Assembly (NCBI GenBank): GCA_041653995.1
Contig: JBAZEK010000004.1
Location: 1 to 64,000, forward strand
DNA: 64,000 nt
Reading direction: 5' to 3'
Source of the DNA: Dehalococcoidia bacterium
GTDB taxonomy: Bacteria > Chloroflexota > Dehalococcoidia > GIF9 > UBA5629
Both the position numbers and the translations under genes were made by a program. The notes beneath the pieces are model-generated. The model ran no database searches, was not told the DNA's origin, and saw only the letters and a list, made by a program, of their open reading frames with translations. Of the stretch, positions 17,981 through 27,531 are shown piece after piece. Position 1 is the first letter of the stretch. Every line of letters starts with the position of its first letter.

Positions 17981-20275
17981 CTTTATCTCGAAGATCTTGA
18001 TGGCCGGCAGTTGCGCCGGTGAGCCGACGCCGGCTGTCTCCTCTGACTGATAGACGGGGTGGTAGGCCGTGAGCGCTTCCAGCGGCACGGGGCTGACCAG
18101 CGGGTCCGTTCCAATTATGCGGTAATCGCCCTGTACCTGCCCTTTGATAAAGGCCTCCGCCTCCGTGTAGCTGCGGAGTTTTTTTAGCTCCGTTATCTCC
18201 TTGAACTTCTGCCCGTCGGGCAACTGCCGCTCCTGCCAGGCCATCACCAGGGTGGAGGCAGGCGTGACAGCTTTTCCGTCGAAATTATAGAGGCGGACCA
18301 CCATGGTGCGGTAGTAATCGGGATAGAAGACCAGCAGCGGAACGTATTTACCTTCTTTCTGCTGCCAGCAAAGCTCGTAGTAATCGCTCTCCTGCCTGCC
18401 GCTTAAGCCGGCCAACGCATAGAACTTGTCGTTGGGGCTGGCTATGCGGTTATCGGCGATAACATAGCGTGCTCGCCAGCCCTTCACCAGCTTGGACGAT
18501 GCCCCGACGTCCTGCGAGGCGAAATACCTGGTTGCGCGGCCTTTGGTGCCGCCGGGATTGGCCATGGGCACGCGCCGCCCGGCGCGCGTCAGCCAGTACC
18601 CGTAATCACTCCATATTATTACGCTGTAGAATGTATCAGGATAGACATAGGGTTTGCCGGCCGATGGCTCGTTGTATAAAGCATAGTAATAGTCCGCGCT
18701 GCCGAAGGGCTCGGGCGAATTGGCCCTCAACCAGTCCAGCGCCTCCATCCAGGCCTCCTGTGGCGCATGGGAGGGATTACCCGCCTGCGCGGCGGCGATA
18801 GAGGCCCCGGGCACGAGCATGGCCAATAGAACCACGACAGTAACTATCGACAGCGCCAGCCGGCTGGTGTTTGTGCTCCTTTCAGTCTCAGCCTTCCGCT
18901 TTTTCCTGGTGTGCTTCGCAACCACCGCCTGACTGCGGCCGGCATAAACGGCCTCGATGATTACGCCGGCCAGGTACCCGGTCAGCACTGCCAGGCAGAC
19001 GGATAGATAGGCCGACAATCGCGTCAGGCCGAATGCGGCCAGCATCATAACAATGCTCCATACGGCGGTGAAGATCAGCTCGGGAATTCCCCGGCGCACG
19101 GCGCGGTAGAGCAATACGGCCAATCCAGCCAGCCCCAGGTAAAGAGCCAGGCCGAACTGCGCCCAGGCTGACTCAAATGAAAAGACGCCGCCGGGCAGGA
19201 AAAGGGACTTCATCTCGCTCTCCGTGACCTGGGTGAATTTCCACGAAAATACGCTGCCGGTATTTCTCGCCACCTGCTTGAGAAAATCAGGAAAGACCAG
19301 CCAGGCGCCCAGCACCCCCAGGCCCAGCATCAGCGCGACCGCCACGGCATAGCAAACCGGCTTTACACCACGCGCGGACATGACAAAGGAGAGGACGTTC
19401 AAAACGATGGGCGTGAGGATAACGGCGCCCAGAGCCAGCAGCGTAGCCTTATCGCGCAAGACGGGCACATAGATCAGCAGGGCGATCAGAAAACAGGTTA
19501 TAGCGACCTTGCTCAGGTAGTCGGTGGGGAAGCCGCGCAAATGGTCGCTGACGAACTGTATAACGAAAAAGACGAATACCATTAATAAGAACATGAGCGA
19601 CCCGCGCCAGGAGATGAGATAGAGTCCCATGAAAATGCCGGCGATAAAGCTGTAGGGTATGTGGCGGCTGAGCGGTGGAAAGCGGCCTTCCTTCAACGAC
19701 CGGTAGCTGAACTGCCGGCTGTGCTGGAGCGCCAGCACGAAGAAAAGAACGAAGAAAGTGGTAAAGAACACCTCGGTTATATGGTGGTCGGTAAAGCCCA
19801 GCATCGAGCGGTTGAGGAACTCGCCCGGCAGGATTGCCGACGCCGCGGCCGCCACCAGCCCGGCCCAGCGGCCGGCCAGCGCGCGGGCAATGAAATAAAT
19901 AGGGATAACCGTCAGCACGCCCAGGACGGCCGGCACGTATACGGCGATGGTGTCCACCGCCTGCTGGGCGGGCGCGGCGCCACCCAGCAGCCTGACTATG
20001 CCGGCTATCATGAAGGCGAAAAAGCGGATATCGCCCGGATATCCGCCGCCCGGGTAAATGGAATACGGGTCGAAGCTGATCAGATGAGGGAAGTTGTGAA
20101 CGAGGTTGTCCACCAGGCGCATGTAGAAATAGGCGTCGATGCCGGTCAGCTTGATCCAGGGCCCGTCAAAGACCGCGCCGAAGGGGAGAATAACGCGATA
20201 ATAGAAGGCCACAGCCATGATGAGAACCAGCGATGCTATGGTGCAAAGTGTCAGATAGCCTCTGGTCTTTTCCAT
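17972..20275 (-). CDS. STT3/AglB-family oligosaccharyltransferase
   Basis: A 767-residue enzyme with about 13 N-terminal membrane helices (to about residue 435) and a C-terminal soluble domain. It transfers lipid-linked glycans to asparagine in N-X-S/T. The first acidic motif is at Asp47 in GIDAYFYMR. The second reads FTDHH (Asp163, His165), the D-x-H form known from archaeal AglB rather than the D-x-D of Campylobacter PglB. A QVTE segment in the late loop resembles the TIXE motif. The WWDYG motif is present as WSDYG from residue 555. A long loop of charged residues (KHTRKKRKAETER) precedes the soluble domain. It lies at the end of a pgl-like gene set. Confidence 0.88.
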   Translation of the reverse strand: MEKTRGYLTLCTIASLVLIMAVAFYYRVILPFGAVFDGPWIKLTGIDAYFYMRLVDNLVHNFPHLISFDPYSIYPGGGYPGDIRFFAFMIAGIVRLLGGAAPAQQAVDTIAVYVPAVLGVLTVIPIYFIARALAGRWAGLVAAAASAILPGEFLNRSMLGFTDHHITEVFFTTFFVLFFVLALQHSRQFSYRSLKEGRFPPLSRHIPYSFIAGIFMGLYLISWRGSLMFLLMVFVFFVIQFVSDHLRGFPTDYLSKVAITCFLIALLIYVPVLRDKATLLALGAVILTPIVLNVLSFVMSARGVKPVCYAVAVALMLGLGVLGAWLVFPDFLKQVARNTGSVFSWKFTQVTESEMKSLFLPGGVFSFESAWAQFGLALYLGLAGLAVLLYRAVRRGIPELIFTAVWSIVMMLAAFGLTRLSAYLSVCLAVLTGYLAGVIIEAVYAGRSQAVVAKHTRKKRKAETERSTNTSRLALSIVTVVVLLAMLVPGASIAAAQAGNPSHAPQEAWMEALDWLRANSPEPFGSADYYYALYNEPSAGKPYVYPDTFYSVIIWSDYGYWLTRAGRRVPMANPGGTKGRATRYFASQDVGASSKLVKGWRARYVIADNRIASPNDKFYALAGLSGRQESDYYELCWQQKEGKYVPLLVFYPDYYRTMVVRLYNFDGKAVTPASTLVMAWQERQLPDGQKFKEITELKKLRSYTEAEAFIKGQVQGDYRIIGTDPLVSPVPLEALTAYHPVYQSEETAGVGSPAQLPAIKIFEIKKD

Positions 20276-20477
20276 ATTAATACCGCTTAGATGATAACCA
20301 AACGGCAGGCGAGTTTCAATTTACGTGATTGCGAGTATACTTTCACTCTTTAAGAGGCGCCTATGATAAAGCGAGTAAAATGGCTGAAATATTGTACATC
20401 CAGGCAATTTCTTTTTTATACTTATTGAAGAGTCTTCTCACATGTGATATTCTTCATGAAATTCAGAGGGTATTTCT

Positions 20478-21551
20478 TTGATTGAGCCTGATTATAGCAG
20501 ATGGGATTGCCCCATTCACTCATACCCATCTCTGGAGGCCTTTTTTGATCACAGGCAGATAGAGAACGGGATTCACTCTATTTCGATCAATGGGCACCTC
20601 CTTGATTTTTTTTTCAAGGGGAAACCATGTGAAAATTTAATGGTTGTTTTTGGCGGTGCTGCTCGCAGGAGTGATGGAGCCCCTCCGTTTTTTTCAGGAA
20701 TACGGTTATTTGATCATGTCAATTGCTCGCTTATGGCCATTAACGATCCAAGTCTTTATCTGGACCGCCAAATAAACCTCGCCTGGTATACTGGCTCAAG
20801 GGTACTACCCCTGCAATCAATCCTTCCTGCCGTGATTGACAGGGTGACCTTGTTGCGTGCTTCCCGCACTATAATGACAGGTGGCTCTGGCGGCGGGTTT
20901 GCCAGTCTTTACTATTCGACCAGGACCTCTCAGCCAGCTACAGTTGTCGCTTATAATCCACAAACCAATATCTGCAATTACTACCGCCCAGAACTTGAAC
21001 GTTTTGCCAGGGTATGTTTCGGATGGACCAAAGGAAGTATCCAGTCCGCTATCGGTGATATAACTTATGACCTATGCAGACACTATATGCAAGAGAAGGC
21101 ACCGACTATTCTCCTTCAAAACTCGGCTGACTATCCAAGTATCATGATACATACTATTCCGTTTCTCAAAGCCTGGGGGCTTGATTGGACGGGAAAGGAC
21201 CTCGCAACTGATAATCTCTATCTACATGTTGGCTATTGGGGAAGTGGTCACATGGCGCCACCAAGGGAAACCATAGCGCATGTCATCAATCAGTTGTGTC
21301 GGACAAACGCAGTGTCTATTGTGGGCGACTTAACTCAACAATTCTCGCAAAGTATCCCATTTGTCGTTGATTTAGCTCAGCCATTCTTGCGCCAATTCGC
21401 ATTTGCGGTTGGGCCGGCTCAACGTTACTCAAACCGTAGCCAATTTGTGGTTAGTTTGGCCAGAATTGCCATCAGTATGGCTCGTTCAGCAAGATCGACG
21501 GTCCAAGGTTTCATCAATCAGCATCGCTGCCGACGTAGTGCCACCTTTTAA
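20478..21551 (+). CDS. Unknown protein, alpha/beta-hydrolase-like
   Basis: A 357-residue protein that I do not recognise as a named family. It has a nucleophile-elbow-like TGGSGGGFASLYY motif with Ser137, preceded by hydrophobic strands (LMVVFGG, TIMTGG), and a late GSGHMAPP with His258, as expected for a serine alpha/beta-hydrolase. No signal peptide or membrane helix is obvious. The start is TTG 20478 with AGAGGG at 20465-20470; the first ATG is far inside. Base composition is lower in GC than in neighbouring pyrG and STT3, so it may have been acquired. Its place next to the glycan locus hints at glycan acyl-ester chemistry, but that is a guess. Confidence 0.6.
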   Translation: MIEPDYSRWDCPIHSYPSLEAFFDHRQIENGIHSISINGHLLDFFFKGKPCENLMVVFGGAARRSDGAPPFFSGIRLFDHVNCSLMAINDPSLYLDRQINLAWYTGSRVLPLQSILPAVIDRVTLLRASRTIMTGGSGGGFASLYYSTRTSQPATVVAYNPQTNICNYYRPELERFARVCFGWTKGSIQSAIGDITYDLCRHYMQEKAPTILLQNSADYPSIMIHTIPFLKAWGLDWTGKDLATDNLYLHVGYWGSGHMAPPRETIAHVINQLCRTNAVSIVGDLTQQFSQSIPFVVDLAQPFLRQFAFAVGPAQRYSNRSQFVVSLARIAISMARSARSTVQGFINQHRCRRSATF

Positions 21552-21826
21552 CGTTGGGAAAATGTATATCTGCGATATTCTCCTCTGCGATCGCCCCTTA
21601 TGACCTGATTTGCCCAATCAACTTAAATTGCCACTTTGTTGGCTACGCGGTTGTTAAAACGGTTTCATAAAGAAACTCTAAGGTCGGGAAGATATGTCCA
21701 TCTTTCTCGGTTCACAGCTGAAGTGGATTGATGAAAATTTTACCTCCGGCATTACTATTTCGTAGTGTATTCAAATTTCCCATATTTTTAAACATTGGTA
21801 AATCATCAGGGGATTTACAGGGAGAC

Positions 21827-21856
21827 TTGACATACCGAAATACGTGTATCTATAAT
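21827..21856 (+). promoter_or_regulatory. Consensus sigma-70-type promoter for pyrG
   Basis: A perfect TTGACA (21827-21832) and a perfect TATAAT (21851-21856) are separated by 18 bp. The predicted transcript would start near 21862 and leave a leader of about 110 nt before the pyrG ATG. Confidence 0.7.
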
Positions 21857-21861
21857 GACTA

Positions 21862-21886
21862 CAGGGTTTAAAAAAACCCTGCTTTT
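21862..21886 (+). promoter_or_regulatory. Hairpin at the start of the pyrG leader
   Basis: CAGGGTTT (21862-21869) pairs with AAACCCTG (21874-21881) around an AAAA loop, followed by CTTTT. The hairpin begins at the predicted +1 position. It could protect the 5' end of the mRNA or act as a weak attenuator. It is not a normal downstream terminator, because no upstream gene reads into it closely. Confidence 0.45.
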
Positions 21887-21971
21887 CCGGCAAGCTCAAA
21901 TCTCCCGCAGACACAGAATCCATGATTAGTTATGCAATCGCAGACATATATAATCGCATCCTTGTATAGCT

Positions 21972-23603
21972 ATGGCTAAATATATTTTTGTTACAGGCGG
22001 CGTGGTTTCCTCGGTAGGAAAGGGCATCGCTACGGCTTCCATCGGCCGTATCCTGAAAAGCCGCGACGTCTCCGTCTCGGTGCAGAAGCTCGACCCTTAC
22101 CTCAACGTGGACCCCGGCACCATGTCGCCCTACCAGCACGGCGAGGTCTTCGTCACCACCGACGGCGCAGAGACCGACCTGGACCTGGGTCACTACGAAC
22201 GCTTCATCGACACCAACCTCACGGCGGCCTCCAACGTGACCTCCGGCCAGATCTACTCCTCGGTCATCGCCGGCGAAAGGCGCGGAGACTACCTGGGCGG
22301 CACGATCCAGGTCATACCCCACGTCACCAACGAGATCAAACGGCGCATACGCGAGGTGGCGCAGATATCCAAGGCGCAGGTGATCATCGTCGAGGTGGGC
22401 GGTACGGTGGGCGATATCGAGAGCCAGCCCTTCCTGGAGGCCATCCGCCAGATGCGCAACGAGGTAGGCCGCGACAACGCCCTTTATATTCACGTCACCT
22501 ACCTGCCCTTCATCGCCACTACCAAGGAGCTCAAGACCAAGCCCACGCAGCACAGCGTGAACGAGCTGCGCCGCATCGGCATCCAGCCCGACGTCATTCT
22601 CTGCCGCTCGGACTACCCCATCTCGCAGGGGCTGCGCGACAAGATTTCGCTCTTCTGCGACGTGGACAAGGAGGCCGTCATTCCCATGGTCACGGCCGAG
22701 ACCATCTACGAGGTCCCGCTGATCATGGAAGAGTTCGGAATGAGCAATTTCATCATCAGCCGCCTCAGGCTCAACGCCACCAGGGCCGACCTGGCGGAGT
22801 GGCGCCAGATGGTGACACGCATGAAGGAGCCCAGGGAGAGCATCAACATCGCACTGGTGGGCAAGTACGTCGAGCTGGAGGACGCCTACTACTCGGTGCG
22901 CGAATCGCTCTGCCACGCAGCGCTCTACCAGAACCGCACGGTCAACATCATCTGGGTGCAGTCCGAGGACCTGGAGAAGGGGCTGCACCAGGACGTGCTG
23001 GGATCGGTGCACGGCATCATCGTGCCGGGCGGCTTCGGCAATCGCGGCATCGAGGGCATGATAACCAGCGCTTCGTACGCGCGGCATAACAATGTACCTT
23101 ACCTGGGGCTGTGCCTGGGCATGCAGGTCATGGTGATCGAGTTCGGACGCTACGCGCTGGGCAACAAACGGGCCAACTCCACCGAGTTCGACAGCGGCAC
23201 GCCCTATCCGGTGATCGACCTGCTGCCGGAGCAGCGCAAGATCAACGACATGGGAGGCACTATGCGGCTGGGCTCCTATCCCTGCACTCTGGTGGAAGGC
23301 ACACTGGCCGCCCGGGCCTACGCGGAGCAGCTCGTTTACGAGCGCCACCGCCATCGCTACGAGTTCAACAACGATTACCGCGACCTTTTCGAGAAGAAAG
23401 GCCTGGTATTAAGCGGGCTCTCGCCCGATAAAAGGCTGGTGGAGATAACAGAGGTCAAGAACCACCCATGGATGGTGGCCTGCCAGTTCCACCCCGAGTT
23501 CCGCTCGCGCCCCAACCGCCCCCACCCGCTGTTTGTGAGTTTCATCGGCGCCGCCAGGGAGACCCTCGTCGAGGGCGACCAGGTCACCCTGCCCATAAAA
23601 TGA
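21972..23603 (+). CDS. pyrG: CTP synthase
   Basis: A 543-residue, full-length CTP synthase that makes CTP from UTP, ATP and glutamine. The N-terminal synthetase domain begins MAKYIFVTGGVVSSVGKGI with the ATP-binding loop and has DPYLNVDPGTMSP. The C-terminal class I glutaminase domain has the nucleophile Cys381 in GLCLGMQ and the His-Glu pair in QFHPEFRSRP. It is preceded by a strong promoter. The transaldolase gene would start only about 50 bp downstream without the inserted IS, so pyrG was probably the first gene of a longer operon. Confidence 0.97.
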   Translation: MAKYIFVTGGVVSSVGKGIATASIGRILKSRDVSVSVQKLDPYLNVDPGTMSPYQHGEVFVTTDGAETDLDLGHYERFIDTNLTAASNVTSGQIYSSVIAGERRGDYLGGTIQVIPHVTNEIKRRIREVAQISKAQVIIVEVGGTVGDIESQPFLEAIRQMRNEVGRDNALYIHVTYLPFIATTKELKTKPTQHSVNELRRIGIQPDVILCRSDYPISQGLRDKISLFCDVDKEAVIPMVTAETIYEVPLIMEEFGMSNFIISRLRLNATRADLAEWRQMVTRMKEPRESINIALVGKYVELEDAYYSVRESLCHAALYQNRTVNIIWVQSEDLEKGLHQDVLGSVHGIIVPGGFGNRGIEGMITSASYARHNNVPYLGLCLGMQVMVIEFGRYALGNKRANSTEFDSGTPYPVIDLLPEQRKINDMGGTMRLGSYPCTLVEGTLAARAYAEQLVYERHRHRYEFNNDYRDLFEKKGLVLSGLSPDKRLVEITEVKNHPWMVACQFHPEFRSRPNRPHPLFVSFIGAARETLVEGDQVTLPIK

Positions 23604-23635
23604 TGCGGCAGGGCGGCGCTTCCATAATAATAAAA

Positions 23636-23660
23636 GGCAACTATACCCTCACACCACGTA
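23636..23660 (+). repeat. Left inverted repeat of the IS1595-family element
   Basis: It matches the reverse complement of 25239-25263 at about 19 of 25 positions without gaps, including a perfect inner ACACCACGTA block and the outer GGC. Confidence 0.85.
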
Positions 23661-23688
23661 GGTACTTATTTGATAGCCTATTATATAA

Positions 23689-24436
<748 letters not shown>

Positions 24437-25238
24437 GGCTGACCGCATGATAAACACCGCTTATTCCACGCTTTACAAGGCTCCAAAAGCCTTCAATGGT
24501 GTTTGTATGGGCATCCCCAACAACGTACTCGCCAGCCCCATGATTGCAGCGTTTGTGAGTAAAGCCATTGGCTTCAACAGTATCGTAGACAGGGTATTCG
24601 TCCGTGTAAACGATAGTCCTTTTGGCAACATTCTTATTGATAAGAGGCATGACCGTAGAACGTTTGGTATCCGCAACGATATTAGTTGTGATCTTGCCTT
24701 TCCTTTGAGCAATGCCGATCACAGCGGTCTTTCCCTCTGCCCCACGTCCACGTTTGCCATGACGTTTGCCGCCGATATAAGTCTCGTCAACTTCAACCTC
24801 TTTCGTGAGCATACCCTCGCTCTCGTCAAGAAGTTTGCGGATTTGCTTAAACATACGCCACGCCGTTTTGTAAGTAACGCCAGTTCTGCGTTGAAGTTCT
24901 TTAGCCGAATGTCCACTACGAGTGGTAGCCATCCAGAACATAGCCTCAAACCATGTCTTAAATGGGGTACTGGACTTGTGGAAGATAGTTCCAGCAGTCG
25001 GGTAAATCTCATGTCCGCAAAAGTCACATTTGTAGCAAGGTCGTTTGGTTATCTTGTGATGCTTGGTAACTCGCTTGCAAATAGGACATTCAATACCGTT
25101 TGGAAAACGATAGCTCTTAAGCCATTCCAAGCAGGCATCATCGGTCGGAAACTCTCTCTCAAAGTGTTTCATCGTGTATTCGATTTGCTTTTGTTTTCTC
25201 ATTTCTTTACCCTCTCACACGTAGTATACCATAATAAT

Positions 25239-25263
25239 TACGTGGTGTCAAGGGATAATCGCC
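25239..25263 (-). repeat. Right inverted repeat of the IS1595-family element
   Basis: The partner of 23636-23660; the outer end is GCC at 25261-25263, followed directly by TAATAAAA. A second, partial copy of the inner motif (CTCACACGTAG) lies just inside, near 25213-25223, between this repeat and the transposase start. Confidence 0.85.
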
Positions 25264-25290
25264 TAATAAAATCAATACAGGGAGAATTAC

Positions 25291-25956
25291 ATGCGCCTCT
25301 TTCTTGATACGGCCAACCTGGAACACATCAGGCACGGCGCCAGGCTGGGCGCCGTGAGCGGCGTCACCACCAACCCCAGCCTGGTCTCGAAGGAAGGAAA
25401 GGTCAACTATAAAAAGCTGGTGCAGGAGATATGCTCGATCATTCCCGGCCCGGTCTCGACCGAGGTCATCAGCCAGGACGTAGCGGGCATGGTGGCCGAG
25501 GCGCGCGTGATCGCCACCTGGGCTAAAAACGTGGTGGTCAAGATACCGGCCGGCCCGGAGGGCACCGAGGCCACCGCCGCGCTGTCCAGAGAGGGCATAA
25601 AGGTCAACTACACGCTGTGCTTCTCGGTCAACCAGGCGCTGCTGGCTGCGCGGGCGGGCGCGGCCTATGTCAGCCCGTTCGTGGGCAGGCTGGACGACAT
25701 CGGCGAGGACGGCATCTCGCTGATACGCGACATCGTCCTGATCTACCGCCAGTACCCTGAGATCAAAACCGAGGTCATCGCGGCCAGCATCCGCCATCCC
25801 CAGCACTGCCTGGCGGCAGCCAGGGCCGGGTCGCACATCGCCACCGTGCCCTACGCCGTGCTGATGCAGATGGCCAGGCACCCGCTGACCGACAGCGGCA
25901 TCACCCGCTTCGCCGACGATTGGAAGAAGGTGATGGGAGATACGAAGAATATATAA
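25291..25956 (+). CDS. tal: Transaldolase / fructose-6-phosphate aldolase family
   Basis: A 221-residue short transaldolase of the FSA/TalC type. It starts MRLFLDTANLEHI, has GVTTNPSLVSKEG, and the Schiff-base lysine is Lys84 in VVKIPAGPEG. A late TVPYAVLMQM segment also fits. Members either transfer dihydroxyacetone units in the pentose phosphate pathway or cleave fructose 6-phosphate; sequence alone does not decide. GGGAG lies just before ATG 25291. The IS separates it from pyrG, and rho follows about 100 bp downstream. The gene may now depend on read-through of, or a promoter in, the IS. Confidence 0.9.
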   Translation: MRLFLDTANLEHIRHGARLGAVSGVTTNPSLVSKEGKVNYKKLVQEICSIIPGPVSTEVISQDVAGMVAEARVIATWAKNVVVKIPAGPEGTEATAALSREGIKVNYTLCFSVNQALLAARAGAAYVSPFVGRLDDIGEDGISLIRDIVLIYRQYPEIKTEVIAASIRHPQHCLAAARAGSHIATVPYAVLMQMARHPLTDSGITRFADDWKKVMGDTKNI

Positions 25957-25997
25957 TTGAGATTGAGATTGAGATTGAGATTGAGATTGAGATTAAG
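25956..25997 (+). repeat. ATTGAG hexamer microsatellite
   Basis: Six perfect ATTGAG copies and one ATTAAG variant begin at the last base of the transaldolase stop codon. The array is not coding. Length may vary between strains by slippage. Confidence 0.9.
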
Positions 25998-26000
25998 CAG

Positions 26001-26022
26001 GGGCGGGTTTTCAAACCCGCCC
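26001..26022. repeat. GGGCGGGTTT palindromic repeat, copy 1
   Basis: GGGCGGGTTT and AAACCCGCCC are separated by TC, giving a perfect 10-bp stem. Related copies lie at 31606, 36381 and 39075. There is no U-tract, so it is probably a dispersed repeat rather than a true terminator, although it may still form an RNA hairpin ahead of rho. Confidence 0.8.
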
Positions 26023-26059
26023 GATAATGAAGGAAAAATCTTTTACCCGAGGTGTCATT

Positions 26060-27340
26060 ATGATGAATTTACCGGACCTTGAAAACAAGCCGCTTGAGGA
26101 ACTGATGGCCCTGGCCAAGGCACAGAACATCGAGAACTTCGATGTGCTCACCAAGGAGGAGTTGATCGCCAAACTCCAGCCCCTCTCCACACCACCCGAG
26201 CCCCAGGCCGGCTTCTATATGAGCCTGGGCGGCATACTGGAGATCATGGACGAAGGATACGGCTTCCTGAGACAGGAGACTCTGCTACCGGGCCCCAACG
26301 ACGTTTACATCTCCAACTCGCAGATCAGGCGCTTCGGTCTGCGCAACGGCGACACGGTCAGCGGACAGGCGCGCCCGCCCAAGGAGGGCGAGAAATACTG
26401 CAGCCTGCTGCGCGTCGAGACGGTCAACGGCCTGGAATCCGACCAGTCCAAGGGTCGCCCCCACTTCGGCCAGCTCACGCCCATATTCCCGGACAATATA
26501 TTCGACCTCGAAGGCAACCCCAAGAACCTCTCCGCAAGGCTGATCAACCTGGTGGCGCCCATCGGGCGCGGCCAGCGCGGACTGATCGTATCGCCCCCCA
26601 AGGCGGGCAAGACGCTGCTGCTCAAAAATATCGCCAACGCCATCTCCACCAACTACCCGGAGGTGCACCTGATGGTCTGCCTGATCGGCGAGCGACCCGA
26701 GGAGGTCACCGACATGAAGCGCTCGGTCAACGGAGAGGTGATCTCGGCTACGTTCGATGAGCCGGTGGAGAACCACACGCGCGTGGCTGAGCTTGCCCTG
26801 GAGAGGGCCAAGCGCCTGGCCGAGATCGGCAAGGACGTTGTCATTCTGCTGGACGGCATCACCCGCCTGACCCGCTCCTACAACCTGGCCATGCCCCCCA
26901 GCGGACGCACGCTCTCCGGCGGCATCGACTCCGTGGCCCTCTATCCGCCCAAGCGGTTCTTCGGCGCCGCCCGCAACATCGAGGAGGGCGGCAGCCTGAC
27001 CATACTGGCCACATGCCTGGTGGATACCGGCAGCCGCATGGACGACCTCATCTACGAGGAGTTCAAGGGCACAGGCAATATGGAGGTGCACCTTGACCGC
27101 AGGATGGCCGAGAAGCGCATCTTCCCCGCCATCGACATCATGCGCAGCAGCACGCGCCGAGAGGAGCTGCTGCTGGGCGAGGCCACGCTGGCCAAGGTCT
27201 GGCTGCTGCGACGCATGGTCAGCATGCTCGCAGATGACTCCAACAGCCCCACCGACGCCTCGGAAAGGGTGATCGAACGGCTGAATAAATCGCAGACCAA
27301 CCAGGAGTTCCTGGACAAGCTGACGTCGAAGGACGTGTAA
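26060..27340 (+). CDS. rho: Transcription termination factor Rho
   Basis: A hexameric RNA helicase that ends transcription, about 426 residues. The N-terminal helical domain (NLPDLENKPLEELMALAKAQ) is followed by the OB-fold RNA-binding domain with YGFLR and a NDVYIS segment. The ATPase core has the P-loop PPKAGKT (Lys184), a VILLDGITRLTRSYN Walker B region and arginine-rich SGGID loops. Start: GAGGTG at 26049-26054 favours ATG 26060 or 26063; the in-frame ATG at 26027 would add 11 residues and abuts a palindromic repeat. The protein looks complete and without unusual insertions. Confidence 0.95.
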   Translation: MMNLPDLENKPLEELMALAKAQNIENFDVLTKEELIAKLQPLSTPPEPQAGFYMSLGGILEIMDEGYGFLRQETLLPGPNDVYISNSQIRRFGLRNGDTVSGQARPPKEGEKYCSLLRVETVNGLESDQSKGRPHFGQLTPIFPDNIFDLEGNPKNLSARLINLVAPIGRGQRGLIVSPPKAGKTLLLKNIANAISTNYPEVHLMVCLIGERPEEVTDMKRSVNGEVISATFDEPVENHTRVAELALERAKRLAEIGKDVVILLDGITRLTRSYNLAMPPSGRTLSGGIDSVALYPPKRFFGAARNIEEGGSLTILATCLVDTGSRMDDLIYEEFKGTGNMEVHLDRRMAEKRIFPAIDIMRSSTRREELLLGEATLAKVWLLRRMVSMLADDSNSPTDASERVIERLNKSQTNQEFLDKLTSKDV

Positions 27341-27356
27341 TGACGCATTCACGGGC

Positions 27357-27433
27357 CATTGCGAGGAACGGAGTGACGAAGCAATCTTGTGCATGACTGC
27401 GCTACACAGGATTGCCGCGCTTCGCTCGCAATG
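27357..27433. repeat. CATTGCGAG inverted-repeat element, copy 1
   Basis: The outer arms CATTGCGAG (27357-27365) and CTCGCAATG (27425-27433) flank inner segments with GACGAAGCAATCT and GATTGCCGCGCTTCG, also partly complementary. It is a MITE/REP-like non-coding element of 77 bp lying just after rho. A second copy is at 33013-33100. Confidence 0.85.
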
Positions 27434-27492
27434 ACGTGCTCCCGCTGATTAGATGTATAAATGCTGCCCCACGTTATTAATTGATTTATTTG

Positions 27493-27501
27493 TGTTATGA
27501 T
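27493..27501 (+). promoter_or_regulatory. Possible extended -10 promoter for the Ig-like protein
   Basis: TGT followed by TATGAT is an extended -10 pattern, 30 bp before the ATG at 27532. No convincing -35 box was found. Confidence 0.3.
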
Positions 27502-27531
27502 ACACTCAAAAGCAATTCGGAGGATTAAGAG

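Larger units (their letters stand above)
21552..21971. other. 420-bp gap upstream of pyrG
   Basis: There is no gene here. The left part is AT-rich without recognised structure. The right part holds the pyrG promoter and a hairpin at the predicted transcript start, described separately. Confidence 0.6.

Noticed and set aside
21930..23354. 474-codon frame on the minus strand
   Set aside because: It lies entirely opposite pyrG, is rich in His, Val and Gly in the way of GC-driven antisense frames, and has no domain or ribosome site.
24447..25307. 286-codon plus-strand frame
   Set aside because: Antisense to the IS1595 transposase, whose catalytic and zinc motifs are clear on the minus strand.
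26001..26022. Intrinsic terminator after the transaldolase gene
   Set aside because: The stem is strong but no T-run follows, and the same hairpin recurs elsewhere as part of a repeat family.
26285..27394. 369-codon minus-strand frame opposite rho
   Set aside because: Antisense to a full-length rho gene; low-complexity composition and no recognisable motif.
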